Assembly (NCBI RefSeq): GCF_009711345.1
Contig: NZ_SMMA01000066.1
Location: 451,469 to 515,468 of the forward strand
Length of the DNA: 64,000 nt
Reading direction: 5' to 3'
Source of the DNA: Pseudovibrio flavus
GTDB lineage: Bacteria; Pseudomonadota; Alphaproteobacteria; Rhizobiales; Stappiaceae
Positions within the stretch are counted from its first letter, which is position 1, and the number at the start of each line of letters is the position of its first letter. Below the pieces are notes generated by a model. The model did not search any database and was not told the DNA's origin. It saw nothing but the letters and a program-made list of their open reading frames with translations. The translations under genes and the position numbers were made by a program. This document shows, one piece after another, positions 45,404-55,346 of the stretch.

Positions 45404-46366
45404 GTGAAGGTCTCGGGGGACGCTTCCATTGCACAAAGAGTAGAGCAGGCGTTTCGCGCTGCGAGCGAGGTTACAGGCACCTCGTTCAGCTATCTCGTGC
45501 AGACGGCGACCAAGGAATCTTCTCTTGAGCCGACAGCAAAAGCCAAGACCTCTTCCGCCCAAGGGTTGTTCCAGTTTATCGAAAGTACATGGCTGGAGAC
45601 GCTACACAATAACGGTAAGTCTCTCGGGCTGGAGGACTATTCCCGCCATATTCGACGCCAGAGCGATGGTGGTTATACCGTCGATAACCCTCTGTTAAAG
45701 CAGCAAATTCTTGATCTTCGTACCGATCCGGAAATATCGGGTTTGCTTGCTGGAGCGCTGACGAACAGCAATTCCAGAATTCTCTCTACAGAACTTGGGC
45801 GCGAGCCATCTCAAGGCGAGCTTTATCTCGCGCACTTTCTTGGTGCCAGTGGGAGTATGCGGTTGCTTGGTGCGGTTGCCAATACGCCTGATCTTGAAGC
45901 AGCTTCCATTTTTCCAAGTCAGGCTGCTGCTAACAAAAGCATCTTCTTTGCTTCTAACGGGCAAGCGCGCAGCGTTACGGATGTTTATGCCCGCCTGACA
46001 GGAGCTTTTGACGAGCCTGCGCAAACTCAAGTTGCTACCAGTGTTCCGATTAGCAAGCCGCAGCCTCAAGGTGATACGCCCGCAAAGGACGTTGCGCACT
46101 CGCGCATTCTAATGGCGTGGAATACCATGGAAGATCATAGGGATAAGCCCTTTGAACTACTGTTTCGCAATGGCGAGAGTGCGGCCCTCATACAAAAACA
46201 AGAGGCTGTAAGCGAAGCAACACGCGGTGTTTTTGCTCTTCAGGAAGTGCCTAGCATTCCTGCTCCGTCGCCCCGAGATGTTCCCATGCCACAGCCTGCG
46301 CCTATTGGGGCGCCCATGGACCTTATGGCCTTCTTGAATGAGGATGATGACGAAAAGGCAGGTTAG
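45404..46366 (+). CDS. SLT-domain lytic transglycosylase-like protein
   Basis: A 320-residue protein with a lysozyme-like domain. The catalytic Glu lies in TATKESSLEPTAKAKTSSAQG (about residues 35-43), followed by GLFQFIESTWLETL and the long alpha-helical subdomain GELYLAHFLGASG. No signal peptide is evident at the GTG start (GAGAGGG upstream). It would therefore need a non-Sec export route or work in the cytoplasm, and similar proteins in Rhizobiales are linked to flagella or cell-division complexes. The C-terminal 120 residues are low-complexity and acidic. A CtrA-type box lies upstream. Confidence 0.85.
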   Translation: MKVSGDASIAQRVEQAFRAASEVTGTSFSYLVQTATKESSLEPTAKAKTSSAQGLFQFIESTWLETLHNNGKSLGLEDYSRHIRRQSDGGYTVDNPLLKQQILDLRTDPEISGLLAGALTNSNSRILSTELGREPSQGELYLAHFLGASGSMRLLGAVANTPDLEAASIFPSQAAANKSIFFASNGQARSVTDVYARLTGAFDEPAQTQVATSVPISKPQPQGDTPAKDVAHSRILMAWNTMEDHRDKPFELLFRNGESAALIQKQEAVSEATRGVFALQEVPSIPAPSPRDVPMPQPAPIGAPMDLMAFLNEDDDEKAG

Positions 46367-46491
46367 TCTTGAAGCGTCACTTCCTTGAAATCAAAACGGA
46401 AATCCCCTTATCTCGGTGAACGTTTCATTAACAAAAATACTTAATAATAAATCGAAGTGTTCGGTGGCTGTATTGCGTTTGTGGGGGCAAA

Positions 46492-47631
46492 ATGATTTTC
46501 CGCAGTGTGCTGAGTTGGTTTCAAGAGGCACCGGAGGGAAGCCGGGTTCAGGCTGCATCCGCGCTTGCTCGGGCCTATTTGTTCTCTGAGCTGAGCGATG
46601 AGGATCGTAGTGAAGCCGAAGCAACGTTGACGTTCATGCTGGAAGATAGCAGCGTGGCTGTGCGGGAGGAGCTAGCGAAGATCTTCTCGCGGGCAGATGG
46701 CGCGCCAGCCCACATCATCAGTGGCTTGTTATGCGACGAAGACCGTGTTGCTCTTCCTTTATTGCGCAATACCTTAGCCATCTCTGAAGGCGAGTTAATC
46801 GACATCGCAGCAACTGGAAATGTGGCGCGCGCCGGCGCGATCGCACAGCGGCCCGATATCTCCGCCTCTCTTTCTGCTGCTATTTGTGAAGTCGCACCGC
46901 TCGATGCCTGCGTGAAGCTTTTGCGAAACCAGAGCGCAAAGATTTTGAAGGGTAGCTATTTCCGCCTTATCGAGCGTTTCGGTTCCTGCTCCAGCTTGCA
47001 GCAGGCGCTGCTAGAGCGTGAGGGCGTTCCGCTTGCTGTTCGTCACCGCTTGGTGCGGCAGTATGCGGAGAGCTTGCGGGATCATCCGCTGGTCAAGCTG
47101 GATATGCACTCTCAAGATCCGGAGCATATGGTGCAGGATGCGCAAGACCGCGCAACACTGCGCTTTGCGAGTGACGCTAGCGAAAACGATTTGAAGGAGC
47201 TGATCGAGCAGCTCGTCGCGGATGGCAATCTCACTAGCCTTCTCTTGCTCCGCGCTGTTTGCTGCGGGCATCTCCGCTTTATAGAAATGTCTCTCCAACG
47301 CTTGAGTGGTTTGTCGCAGGAGCGGGTGGAGCGGCTGCTCGCTTCTCCTTATTCTTCTTCATTCACCGCGTTGCTAGGCAAGGCCGGTATCCCAGAGCGT
47401 GTACAGCGACTGTTTAGCGGTGCGCTGGATAGTTGGAATATGGCTGGCGATCTTGATATCGGCCACTGGGAAAAGGCACGCATTGTTGTTGGAGAGCTTC
47501 TGGAAATGCAGCAGGAGCTGGGCGTTTCTGCTCTTGGCGACTTGCAAGACCTGCTCATTCGCCTTTCACATGAGTGCGCAAGGCAGAGCGCGAAAGAACG
47601 CGTTGTTCTTATGATGGCAGAGGCTGCTTAA
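46492..47631 (+). CDS. DUF2336 family protein
   Basis: A 379-residue soluble helical protein. The N-terminal part (RVQAASALARAYLFSELSDEDRSEAEATLTFMLEDSS) matches the DUF2336 pattern of HEAT-like repeats, and short helices continue to the end. The family is restricted to alphaproteobacteria and is often near flagellar or signalling genes; no function is known. The ATG follows the transglycosylase gene by about 125 nt on the same strand. A convergent Hpt gene follows. Confidence 0.82.
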   Translation: MIFRSVLSWFQEAPEGSRVQAASALARAYLFSELSDEDRSEAEATLTFMLEDSSVAVREELAKIFSRADGAPAHIISGLLCDEDRVALPLLRNTLAISEGELIDIAATGNVARAGAIAQRPDISASLSAAICEVAPLDACVKLLRNQSAKILKGSYFRLIERFGSCSSLQQALLEREGVPLAVRHRLVRQYAESLRDHPLVKLDMHSQDPEHMVQDAQDRATLRFASDASENDLKELIEQLVADGNLTSLLLLRAVCCGHLRFIEMSLQRLSGLSQERVERLLASPYSSSFTALLGKAGIPERVQRLFSGALDSWNMAGDLDIGHWEKARIVVGELLEMQQELGVSALGDLQDLLIRLSHECARQSAKERVVLMMAEAA

Positions 47632-47658
47632 GCAGCTCCTGCTTCAAGTGCTTTCTTT

Positions 47659-48174
47659 TTAGCGGCCTTGATGGGCTTCTATAAGCGGGCGAGAAGCATC
47701 TTCAAGTCGCTCGGCAAGCATTAGACCAATAGGGCTTGTCTCGTCCTTGGCCTCTTCCTTCACCATTGCGTAGATAGCATCAACGTGTTGGCCAATCAGG
47801 GCTTTAGGATATTGTCCAGCAGCGTTGCACGCCTCGATAAGCTGGGTGAGATTATCTGCCACGCGCCCAACAAGCGGATAGCCAAGCGTTGCTGCTTGCC
47901 CTTTGAGGTCATGAGCGTGACGATATAGATCGGCGTAGCTTTCTGGTGTTTGGGCTCTTTCGCGGGCCAAATGCCAAGCATTTGTCAGGGTTACGCGCTC
48001 GTTCTCAATCCAGTCAGAGAACTGAACGGAGAGTGCTTCAAGAGCTTGTTCGGCCGCGCGGACAGGATCAAACGTTTGTGCTCTTCCAAATGTCATGGGA
48101 CGGGCTTTTTGCGCCAGATCTACTGGCGGCTTGATACGTTGGCCCACGTCCGGTCCTTTATCTGAGGTAGACAT
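47659..48174 (-). CDS. Hpt-domain phosphotransfer protein
   Basis: A 171-residue protein with a histidine phosphotransfer domain. The phospho-accepting His lies in RHAHDLKGQAATLGYP (about residue 100), in a four-helix bundle. Such stand-alone Hpt proteins relay phosphate between a hybrid kinase and a response regulator, as ChpT or PhyR-type systems do, although this one lacks the second dimer domain of ChpT. I choose the ATG at MSTSDKG; two upstream starts lack a good ribosome site. No kinase is adjacent. Confidence 0.85.
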   Translation of the reverse strand: MSTSDKGPDVGQRIKPPVDLAQKARPMTFGRAQTFDPVRAAEQALEALSVQFSDWIENERVTLTNAWHLARERAQTPESYADLYRHAHDLKGQAATLGYPLVGRVADNLTQLIEACNAAGQYPKALIGQHVDAIYAMVKEEAKDETSPIGLMLAERLEDASRPLIEAHQGR

Positions 48175-48505
48175 TGGATCCATTCCCCCGTTTTGCGCCC
48201 GTACGCGAGAACCCCTCGGTTTTGGCTGGTTTGAATCTACGAGGAGTTGTGTGCAGGGAGCAAGATAGCCTCTAGGTGTAATCCCCAATGAATCGAGGCG
48301 GGGTTTTGTTAGTCATGGAACGCAAATAGTGCTCTTTTCTTGATGCAGCCGGCCCTAATTGGAGCCCTAGTGCTCTGTAGACGCTCAGTTAGATGTTCCC
48401 AAGGAAGAAAGTACGTGTAACATTACGAAACTGACAAAAGCGAAACCTTAGCTGAAACAAAAGCAGGCAGGGGCGGTCGTTTTTGCATTGCTTGGGGGGG
48501 AAGCG

Positions 48506-49780
48506 GTGAAACAGCTTTTAAAGGACGATACACGTCAACTTGTCGGAAATAGCCGCTTTCAAAAATTTATCGCAATGTTGGTGCCATCAGCCCTTGCCGA
48601 TTGGCTGGACTTTGTAGCGCTGCTTGTATTGGCGGCTTATGGCTGGGCGCAGGGGCCTTATGCCCTAGCCGCAATCACCATGGCTGCTGGTTTGCCGCGA
48701 GTATTGTTCGCGCTTCCAGCTGGCACTTTGGTCGATAGGGTCGGCGCTGCTCCGGTACTCGTTGCGTCTTTATTTGTTCGGGCGTTTCTACTTTTGGGAA
48801 TGTTTTACTTCGCAACAAATATCTATGCGCTACTAGCTTTTGTGTTCTTAAAATCTAGCGTTTCCGCCCTTTATGTTCCTGCCCAGCAATCTCTTTTGAA
48901 AGCAATAGTGCCCGAGAAGTTGTTGGTGAAAGCGGTGGGTATAGACCAGTCCATCATACAGAGCGCGAAGGTGATTGCGCCTGTACTTGGTGGTTCGCTC
49001 CTTGCCATATGGTCTCCCCACATGGTGTTTTTGCTAGCCGCGGGAATGTTCGGTGTTTCGTTTTTGTTTTCGCTTTCACTGAGAAGCGTGCCATCTCGCG
49101 AGGATGAAGTTGCCCCAGAAGATGGAAAGCCCCCTAATAAAAACAACGCTTGGGCGGAGTTAAAAGAAGGCTTTGTCTATATAAGCCGAAGCAGCGCTTT
49201 GCTTGTGCCTGTCACGTTATTTAGCGGAGCAATGTTTGCCATTTTTTTATATGACAGCTTACTCTTGCTACTGCTCTCCCAAATTGGCGTTGAAGATAAG
49301 CAAGTAGGGATTGTGTTTGGAGCTTTGGGCTTGGGCGGGCTTTTGGGTGCCGTTGTAGCTGGTCCGCTATGTGAGCGATTTGGTTCTTATAGCGTTTTGA
49401 TTGGAAGTCTGCTTTATGGTGCGTTTGGCTCGTTTGTAGCGGGGTTTCTGCCGCTCTTACCATTCGAGATTGCTATCAACCACCAGCTTATAATGTGGTT
49501 TTGCTTTGGGATGGCAATCACACTTTCTAGTGTCCCCTACAGCGCTTTACTACTGAAGAATACACCATCCCAAATGGTCGGAAGAGTGACCTCCTTTGGT
49601 GAGGCCCTAGTTAATGCAGCAAGGTTAATTGCTCCGCCCATTGGAGCACTTTTGGCTGACTGGGGAGCGCTGTCTCTTCCCTTCTTTGCAGCATCTGGGA
49701 TTTTTGTTTTTCTTACTGGTGCAGGTGGTCTTTGTTGGTTTGTAGCAATTCGTCCTAATCGCACCAAAGCAACAACCTAA
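48506..49780 (+). CDS. MFS transporter
   Basis: A 424-residue polytopic protein with twelve hydrophobic helices. The GTLVDRVGAAPVLV segment is the loop 2-3 signature of the major facilitator superfamily, and PLCERFGSYSVLIG its equivalent in the second half. The arrangement resembles the enterobactin/drug exporter group, so efflux is likely; the substrate is unknown. The start is GTG preceded by GGGGGGG at good distance. Its stop is 15 nt from the convergent nadK stop. Confidence 0.85.
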   Translation: MKQLLKDDTRQLVGNSRFQKFIAMLVPSALADWLDFVALLVLAAYGWAQGPYALAAITMAAGLPRVLFALPAGTLVDRVGAAPVLVASLFVRAFLLLGMFYFATNIYALLAFVFLKSSVSALYVPAQQSLLKAIVPEKLLVKAVGIDQSIIQSAKVIAPVLGGSLLAIWSPHMVFLLAAGMFGVSFLFSLSLRSVPSREDEVAPEDGKPPNKNNAWAELKEGFVYISRSSALLVPVTLFSGAMFAIFLYDSLLLLLLSQIGVEDKQVGIVFGALGLGGLLGAVVAGPLCERFGSYSVLIGSLLYGAFGSFVAGFLPLLPFEIAINHQLIMWFCFGMAITLSSVPYSALLLKNTPSQMVGRVTSFGEALVNAARLIAPPIGALLADWGALSLPFFAASGIFVFLTGAGGLCWFVAIRPNRTKATT

Positions 49781-49795
49781 CAACCAAAGCTCACT

Positions 49796-50572
49796 CTAGT
49801 ACTTGAACATCTCTGTCAGCACGCGTTCGTCCCAGCCATTATCGCGGTCGCAGAGCACAAGGCTGCGGCTTGTCGGATCGGAGTAGGTCACGACCTGTTT
49901 GATATGGCGAAACTCAACGTGGTCTGCTGCAACACTTACAGGGCGCTTTTCCGGCTCTAGAACATCAATGCGAACGGTTGAATGGTCTTGAATAAGCGCA
50001 CCGCGCCAGCGGCGAGGGCGGAAGGCGCTGATAGGCGTAAGCGTTAGCAGGCGCGATGTGCTTGGTAGGATCGGCCCGTGAGCAGAAAGGTTATAGGCGG
50101 TGCTGCCTGTCGGGGTTGCTACAAGAACACCGTCGCAGATCAACTCGTCCATACGCACTTTGCTATCTACCGAAATGCGAAGCTTTGCAGCTTGGTGCGT
50201 CTGGCGCAGCATGGAAGTTTCGTTGATCGCGCGAGCAGTGAATTGTCTGCCGCGTACATCAGTTGCTTCCAGATTAAGAGGGTGGATGACAGCGGTATCT
50301 GCGTTTTGAAGACGCTCGATCAAACCTTCGGCGCTGTACTCGTTCATCAGAAAGCCGACGGAGCCACGGTTCATGCCGTAGATCGGCTTGCCGGTATTCA
50401 TAAAACGGTGCAGGCATTGCAGCATCATACCGTCGCCGCCAAGGGCGATAATGATATCTGCATCATCAGGATCAACGCAGCCATAGCGCTCGCCCAGCAA
50501 AGCTGCTGCATCATCTGCTTCTGCCGTGCCGCTACTCAAAAAACTTAGCGAAATGCCTTGCTGCTTGGTCAT
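49796..50572 (-). CDS. nadK: NAD kinase
   Basis: Phosphorylates NAD to NADP. The 258-residue protein has the GGDGMMLQ nucleotide-binding motif at about 45-52, the NETSML segment and the conserved DGVLVATPTGSTAYNLSAHGPIL. The length is on the short side, as is usual for the alphaproteobacterial form. It has an isolated promoter side; anmK lies about 470 nt away on the same strand. Confidence 0.95.
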   Translation of the reverse strand: MTKQQGISLSFLSSGTAEADDAAALLGERYGCVDPDDADIIIALGGDGMMLQCLHRFMNTGKPIYGMNRGSVGFLMNEYSAEGLIERLQNADTAVIHPLNLEATDVRGRQFTARAINETSMLRQTHQAAKLRISVDSKVRMDELICDGVLVATPTGSTAYNLSAHGPILPSTSRLLTLTPISAFRPRRWRGALIQDHSTVRIDVLEPEKRPVSVAADHVEFRHIKQVVTYSDPTSRSLVLCDRDNGWDERVLTEMFKY

Positions 50573-51043
50573 TCACCACCCCTCTTCATAGAGCAGGAGG
50601 TAGCACGTTAGCACAAAAATGCAAATCCAGTTGCAGCACCAATTCTCTCAACTTTGCTCAACTATTGTCGAAGGCTTGGCAATGGGCCAGCCTACAGCGT
50701 TCAAACTAGCTGGATTTTTGTCGTTTCAGATAGAAATAGCATCCGCGCAAAACACTCTGACAAAAGTATTATTAGAATAATTATCGAGTGACGGTACTGC
50801 AACATTGAGCACTTAAGTGGTTTTGGTGCGTTTACAGCACGCCGGGCTTTGTGTAGGTTGTAGTTATTCCGTCATTGGTCTGGTTAATACATCGGAATTG
50901 ATAGTTTATACATTATTCATGAGGCTTTCGTGAAAGTATAAACTCGATTTCTGCTAGTATTTTGCAAGCCTTTTGGCAAAAAGTTAGGGCAGAATGCGCG
51001 GCGGCATTCTGCCCTTGTTTTATTCAGAACAGAAATGCTTTTG
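50573..51043. other. Intergenic region with long hairpin and terminator
   Basis: About 470 bases without a gene between nadK (start) and anmK (end). It holds an extended hairpin (50903-50944), AGTTTATAC / GTATAAACT outside with TTCATGA / TCGTGAA inside, and then the terminator at 50986-51021. The combination suggests a small forward RNA or a processed 3' region of anmK. Confidence 0.4.
50986..51021. terminator. Strong intrinsic terminator near anmK end
   Basis: An 11-bp perfect stem AGGGCAGAATG / CATTCTGCCCT with an 8-nt loop. The better T-run (TTGTTTT) is on the forward strand; reverse use for anmK is possible (CTAACTTTTT). Confidence 0.88.
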
Positions 51044-52183
51044 CTAATTCTTGACGGTCGGCGCGGCGATACGTCCGCCCGTCATTGCCGTTGGAACGCC
51101 AGTCGTACCGGGGAAGCTGATTGGAAGGCCCTTAAGAGTGCGCTGCGCAAGAAAGGCAAAGCACTCCGCCTCAATGGAGTCCCCACGCCAACCAAGACTA
51201 TCTGCGTTGTGAGCGGTAGCGCCGGTGCGTGATGCGATTTCGGCGAGCAGCTGCGGGTTCCGTCGTCCGCCGCCGCAGACGTAGATGTTCTGCGGTTTCA
51301 CTGGCAGGTGTGTCAGTGCTTTGGCAACTGCACTTGCGGAGAAGGCTGTTAGAAGCGCTGCGCCGTCTTCCAGTGTTTCACCTAGGGCCATGGTCCAGTC
51401 AAAGCTGAAGCGATCTAGCGACTTTGGTGTTTTCTGCGCGAAGTATGGGTGCTCAAGAAGTGCTGCAAGCTTTGCCTCATCAACTGTGCCTGTGCTTGCG
51501 ATGCGGCCGTCGCGGTCCATCTCACCAGCGCCGTGGCGCTTTACCCAGTCGTTGATCGGCGCGTTAGCAGGGCCGGTATCAAAGGCGATGAGCATATCGT
51601 TTCCATCCCACCAAGACAGGTTCCCGACACCGCCGAGGTTCAGGATAACCGAGGAGGAGGGATGCTGGTCACTGCCTAGGCTTGAAAGAAGGGCTTGGTG
51701 GTAGATCGCAGCAAGTGGCGCGCCTTGCCCGCCTGCCTCAACATCCATGCTTCTGAAATCATAGGCGACCTTTATGCCAAGGTGATCGGCCATGAGCTGC
51801 CCGTCGCCAAGCTGTCTGGTTGCGCCTTTCAGCGTTGGCGTTGGTGCGCGGTGCAGGACGGTTTGTCCATGGAAGCCGATGACGGAGACCTCGGAGGGGG
51901 CGATCCCGTTTTCTGCCAGAAAGGTTCCTACCGCTTCAGCCTGCTCCGTTGTGAGGGCACGCTCTGCCTCTTTGAAGATTTCCGGCTCAGGGCCGTTGAA
52001 ATCCCATTTGCGGGCAACCTCCAGCGTTTCCTGAAGCAGGGCAAGCGTTTGGCTGGTGTATGGTGCAAGGGTAGAAGGGCCTAGGGCGTCAACAGTTTCA
52101 CCATCGCTTTTAATGAGCGCGATGTCGATGTTTCCGTCTAGAACGGTTCCTGTCATCAGGCCAACAGACCAGCCCATTTCCAT
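51044..52183 (-). CDS. anmK: Anhydro-N-acetylmuramic acid kinase
   Basis: Phosphorylates 1,6-anhydro-MurNAc released by lytic transglycosylases, so it belongs to peptidoglycan recycling. The 379-residue protein has the ATP-binding loop [16 protein letters not shown] at its N terminus and a C-terminal [10 protein letters not shown]. It is about the normal length. I use the ATG with AAGGGG upstream; a longer frame runs into the ABC gene and adds 111 unconserved residues. A reverse terminator lies between it and the ABC gene, so it is likely a separate unit. MurQ is not adjacent. Confidence 0.93.
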   Translation of the reverse strand: MEMGWSVGLMTGTVLDGNIDIALIKSDGETVDALGPSTLAPYTSQTLALLQETLEVARKWDFNGPEPEIFKEAERALTTEQAEAVGTFLAENGIAPSEVSVIGFHGQTVLHRAPTPTLKGATRQLGDGQLMADHLGIKVAYDFRSMDVEAGGQGAPLAAIYHQALLSSLGSDQHPSSSVILNLGGVGNLSWWDGNDMLIAFDTGPANAPINDWVKRHGAGEMDRDGRIASTGTVDEAKLAALLEHPYFAQKTPKSLDRFSFDWTMALGETLEDGAALLTAFSASAVAKALTHLPVKPQNIYVCGGGRRNPQLLAEIASRTGATAHNADSLGWRGDSIEAECFAFLAQRTLKGLPISFPGTTGVPTAMTGGRIAAPTVKN

Positions 52184-52280
52184 AAGGTTTGCCCCTTCAA
52201 GAGGCGCAGGAGAACACTCCCACGCGAAAGATGATCGGCAGAACCTACGGAAGAATGTGTTGAAATTCCAGCGTTCACGC

Positions 52281-52307
52281 GAAAATGCCCAGTCTTTTGT
52301 CTGGGCA
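52281..52307 (-). terminator. Reverse-strand terminator between ABC gene and anmK
   Basis: Stem TGCCCAG / CTGGGCA with an 8-nt loop, followed on the reverse strand by TTTTC. It would end the glycosidase/ABC transcript before anmK. Confidence 0.75.
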
Positions 52308-52325
52308 CTCGTTGCGTGGGCGTTG

Positions 52326-53411
52326 TTAGGCCGGTTCCGCTGCTGCGCTGGCAAAGCGTGGCAGGGCTTTGCCATCCTCGGCAAAGTAATGGACGAGGCT
52401 CTCTTCAAAGTGGAGGTAGACTGTGCTGCCTTGCTTGACTGTTTCCAGACCGGACAGGCGCATGAGCAAGCGGCCGACACCTTCTGCATCAACGTAGAGG
52501 TATTGATCTGCGCCAAGGTATTCGACGAGTTCCACGCGGCCCGTCACATGGGCTCCATCCTTATCGCCCAAGCGAATGTGCTCAGGGCGGATGCCGATTT
52601 GTGTTGCAGCTTTTGCTTCTGGCGTTGGCGGGGTAATGGTGCCTTGCCCTTTAAGCTTCAGAGTACCGTCTATCGTGCTCACTGGCATGACGTTCATCTT
52701 CGGAGAGCCAATGAACTGCGCCACAAACAGGTTCTGCGGGTTCTCGTAGAGGTCTCTTGGGGAGCCGACCTGTTCGATCTTGCCAGCTTGGAGCACGACG
52801 ATTTTGTCTGCCAGTGTCATGGCCTCCACCTGATCGTGGGTGACGTAAATCATCGTGGAGCGAAGACGCTCATGCAGTTTGGCAATCTCGAACCGCATTT
52901 CCACACGAAGCGCTGCATCGAGGTTGGAGAGGGGCTCATCAAACAGGAAGGCCGCAGGTTCTCGGACGATAGACCGGCCAATGGCAACACGCTGGCGCTG
53001 GCCACCAGAAAGCTCCTTTGGCTTGCGGTCAAGGTAGTCTTCCAGCTTCAGGGTTCTGGCAATTTCCTCTACCGCCTCGTCCCGCTCTGCTTTTGGTAGT
53101 CCTGCGGTTTTAAGCGCGAAGCCCATGTTTTCCCGCACGCTCATATGCGGGTAGAGAGCGTAACTCTGGAATACCATGGCAAGGCCTCTGCCGGATGGCG
53201 GCAGGGCGGTGACGTCTTTACCGTCAATGACGATGGTGCCGCGGCTGGCTTCTTCAAGGCCGGAAATGAGGCGCAGAAGCGTAGACTTGCCGCAGCCGGA
53301 CGGGCCTACGAAGATGACAAACTCACCCTCGTTGATATCCAGATCAACGCCTTTGATGACCTGATTGTCACCGAACCATTTTTCCAGCCCTTCAAGGTGA
53401 ATGGTACCCAT
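52326..53411 (-). CDS. ABC importer ATPase, UgpC/MalK type
   Basis: A 361-residue ATPase of the carbohydrate-uptake (CUT1) type. The Walker A motif is GPSGCGKST, followed by the signature [13 protein letters not shown] and Walker [13 protein letters not shown], then the H-loop [16 protein letters not shown]-terminal TOBE-like regulatory region with [10 protein letters not shown] and [11 protein letters not shown] follows. The ATG has GGAGG upstream. It lies 11 nt downstream of the GH63-like gene. No binding protein or permease is present within about 10 kb, so it may serve a transporter encoded elsewhere. Confidence 0.92.
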   Translation of the reverse strand: MGTIHLEGLEKWFGDNQVIKGVDLDINEGEFVIFVGPSGCGKSTLLRLISGLEEASRGTIVIDGKDVTALPPSGRGLAMVFQSYALYPHMSVRENMGFALKTAGLPKAERDEAVEEIARTLKLEDYLDRKPKELSGGQRQRVAIGRSIVREPAAFLFDEPLSNLDAALRVEMRFEIAKLHERLRSTMIYVTHDQVEAMTLADKIVVLQAGKIEQVGSPRDLYENPQNLFVAQFIGSPKMNVMPVSTIDGTLKLKGQGTITPPTPEAKAATQIGIRPEHIRLGDKDGAHVTGRVELVEYLGADQYLYVDAEGVGRLLMRLSGLETVKQGSTVYLHFEESLVHYFAEDGKALPRFASAAAEPA

Positions 53412-53422
53412 ATCAAGCCTCC

Positions 53423-54709
53423 TTATGCTTCGCCTGCTGTTCGTGTCGGGGTTACCCAGTCCAGCCAGATGGCCGATGTCCACGAGAAGGATGAGCCGCC
53501 CGCGCCGTCGCCAGTGAACGGGTTGAAGTATTCAGCAAAGCCGCTCTTTGCAATGAGAGCTGCTGTGTCATCGCGCATGCGGGCGGCGCGGCTATCTTCG
53601 CCGATTTCACCAAGCCCCTTGGCAATCATGTAATTGAGAATGCCCCAGACAGGACCGCGCCAGTAGCGCATTGGTTCGAACGCCTCGTGGTCAGGGTCAT
53701 AGCTTGGCATCATGTAGGTGACCTGTGAAGCGATGCGGTCAAAATGGGCGAGCATCGGCTCGATGTATTGCGGGTTTGATATGCCTGCGTACGGTGCAAG
53801 GAAAGATGCGCTGGATATTCCATCGCCCTTGGTGCCGCTGCGAAGGTCAAACACTGTGAAGGCTTGCAAGTCTTCATTCCAGAGTATCGAGATGCCGCTC
53901 TCGGTACGGGCGATCCATTCTTCCAGCTCTGTTGCTGCTTCATCCTCTCCAAGCTCCTTGGCAAGAGCAAGCAGGTCGCGGTCAGCGCGAAGCAGGATGA
54001 ATGTCATTGCAGGGTCCGCCACAAAGAACGGGCAGTTGGTGGCAATAGCGTAAGGGTCCCAGTTATGCTCGCGGCCAAATTGGACGAGAGCGAGGTAGCG
54101 GTCATAGTCAGCCTTCTTGGGGCGCATGGTCGGGTCTACGTGGGACGTATCTTTGCGCTGGTAAGTACCCACAGAACTTGTGTCGATCTGTTTCGTCGGC
54201 TCGTCCCAGTCCGGCAGGTTATCACGGCCGGATTCCCACGGGTGCATGACAGCAATTACGCCAAGGCCTTGTGGGTCGCGGGCGGTGTGGAACCAGCGGT
54301 GCCATTTCAGCAGTTTACGGAAAAGAACCTTAAGACGCTCGCGAGCTGCTGGAGATTTGTCCAGCTCGTATATGTGGCGCACGGCTGTTGCCGCGACTGG
54401 AGGCTGGGAATGACCGGAGGATGGCATGGGTTTACCGTGGGTGCCCCATACGGACGGGCCGGGGAAGTAGCTCGGGTCATCTTTGCGGAACAAGATGTGC
54501 GGCACCATACCGTCCGGCCACTGGCCCTCCATCAGCGTTTCAATTTCCTGCCATGCCCGCTCTAGTGAGAAACGGGCAAAGCCGAGGGAGACAAACGCGC
54601 TGTCCCAGTTCCACTGGTAAGGGTAGAGCCCCTTGGTGGGTATGGTGTAACCGCCAAGGTCATTAGTCTCGAGTATACTTCTTGCTGCTTCGTCAAGGTG
54701 TAAAGACAT
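53423..54709 (-). CDS. GH63-like glycoside hydrolase
   Basis: A 428-residue (alpha/alpha)6-barrel protein. The segments [11 protein letters not shown] at about 29-39, [11 protein letters not shown] at about 64-74, [14 protein letters not shown] near 335 and [21 protein letters not shown] near 395 match the mannosylglycerate/glucosylglycerate hydrolase branch of GH63. Such enzymes release sugar from compatible solutes or glucosidic cargo. It lacks a signal peptide, so it would act in the cytoplasm on imported substrate. GAGAGG precedes the ATG. The ABC ATPase downstream suggests coupling of uptake and cleavage. Confidence 0.82.
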   Translation of the reverse strand: MSLHLDEAARSILETNDLGGYTIPTKGLYPYQWNWDSAFVSLGFARFSLERAWQEIETLMEGQWPDGMVPHILFRKDDPSYFPGPSVWGTHGKPMPSSGHSQPPVAATAVRHIYELDKSPAARERLKVLFRKLLKWHRWFHTARDPQGLGVIAVMHPWESGRDNLPDWDEPTKQIDTSSVGTYQRKDTSHVDPTMRPKKADYDRYLALVQFGREHNWDPYAIATNCPFFVADPAMTFILLRADRDLLALAKELGEDEAATELEEWIARTESGISILWNEDLQAFTVFDLRSGTKGDGISSASFLAPYAGISNPQYIEPMLAHFDRIASQVTYMMPSYDPDHEAFEPMRYWRGPVWGILNYMIAKGLGEIGEDSRAARMRDDTAALIAKSGFAEYFNPFTGDGAGGSSFSWTSAIWLDWVTPTRTAGEA

Positions 54710-55346
54710 GGGCGCTCACCTCTCATTGGGCTAACAACGCAGAAATATGGCTTGGGTTAGAATCAGGTTTCTGACTTCCCTACTGTGGTTTTGAAGTTTG
54801 ATTACCTCGGTGAGCGATGCCTACGTTGAAGCTATGGGGGGTAAAGCTGACAATGCGACCGGCACAATGCTATCTGAAAACCTGTTTGCAAATATATATC
54901 ACCTGATCCCCTGAGCAGGGTCATTACATGCTCGGAGCCGTTCAAGGGGCGCGATGCATGCTTGATGAAATATCATCGAAGCGGGAATTGATTCTAAATC
55001 TGCATTTAGGGGTATCTACGCATGGCTGGCGGAGTGTGTATTCTATTATTGCTTTTTAGCGGGGTTTGCTTTTCTGAAAAGTCTACAAGTGGCTATTAAT
55101 AGAAATGTTATTTCTCTAAAGCCATTTATGTGGTTCTACCTATTTGAAATAAGTAGAAATGCGTTTCCGTTTAGTATTTCTCAATATATCCAATATTAAT
55201 TGCAGTAAATGTGGTGAAATTGTGTCTGGTTTTGGCGGGGTTATTGGGGGATTAATTCTCTCAAGAGTTACCCGTCAATCTGACGGGAACGGAAAAGTTT
55301 ATTCGAGGCCATGAGCCTCGTGTTTCAGACACAGTGAGCAATAACA
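54710..55346 (+). promoter_or_regulatory. Structured leader upstream of the first NSS transporter
   Basis: About 640 AT-rich bases with no gene. Its end can fold: TGTGTCTG (55221-55228) pairs with CAGACACA (55326-55333), and the enclosed part holds CCCGTCA-ATC-TGACGGG (55271-55287) and CGAGGC-CATGA-GCCTCG (55304-55320). This multi-hairpin element closes 13 nt before the ATG, where it could hide the ribosome site. An earlier CTAAAT-CTGC-ATTTAG palindrome (54994-55009) may be an operator. No known riboswitch family matches. Confidence 0.45.

Noticed and set aside
52184..52516. A longer anmK start 111 codons upstream
   Set aside because: The extra residues lie in the wrong phase of the ABC gene, are Ser/Cys-rich and unconserved, and a terminator lies in between.
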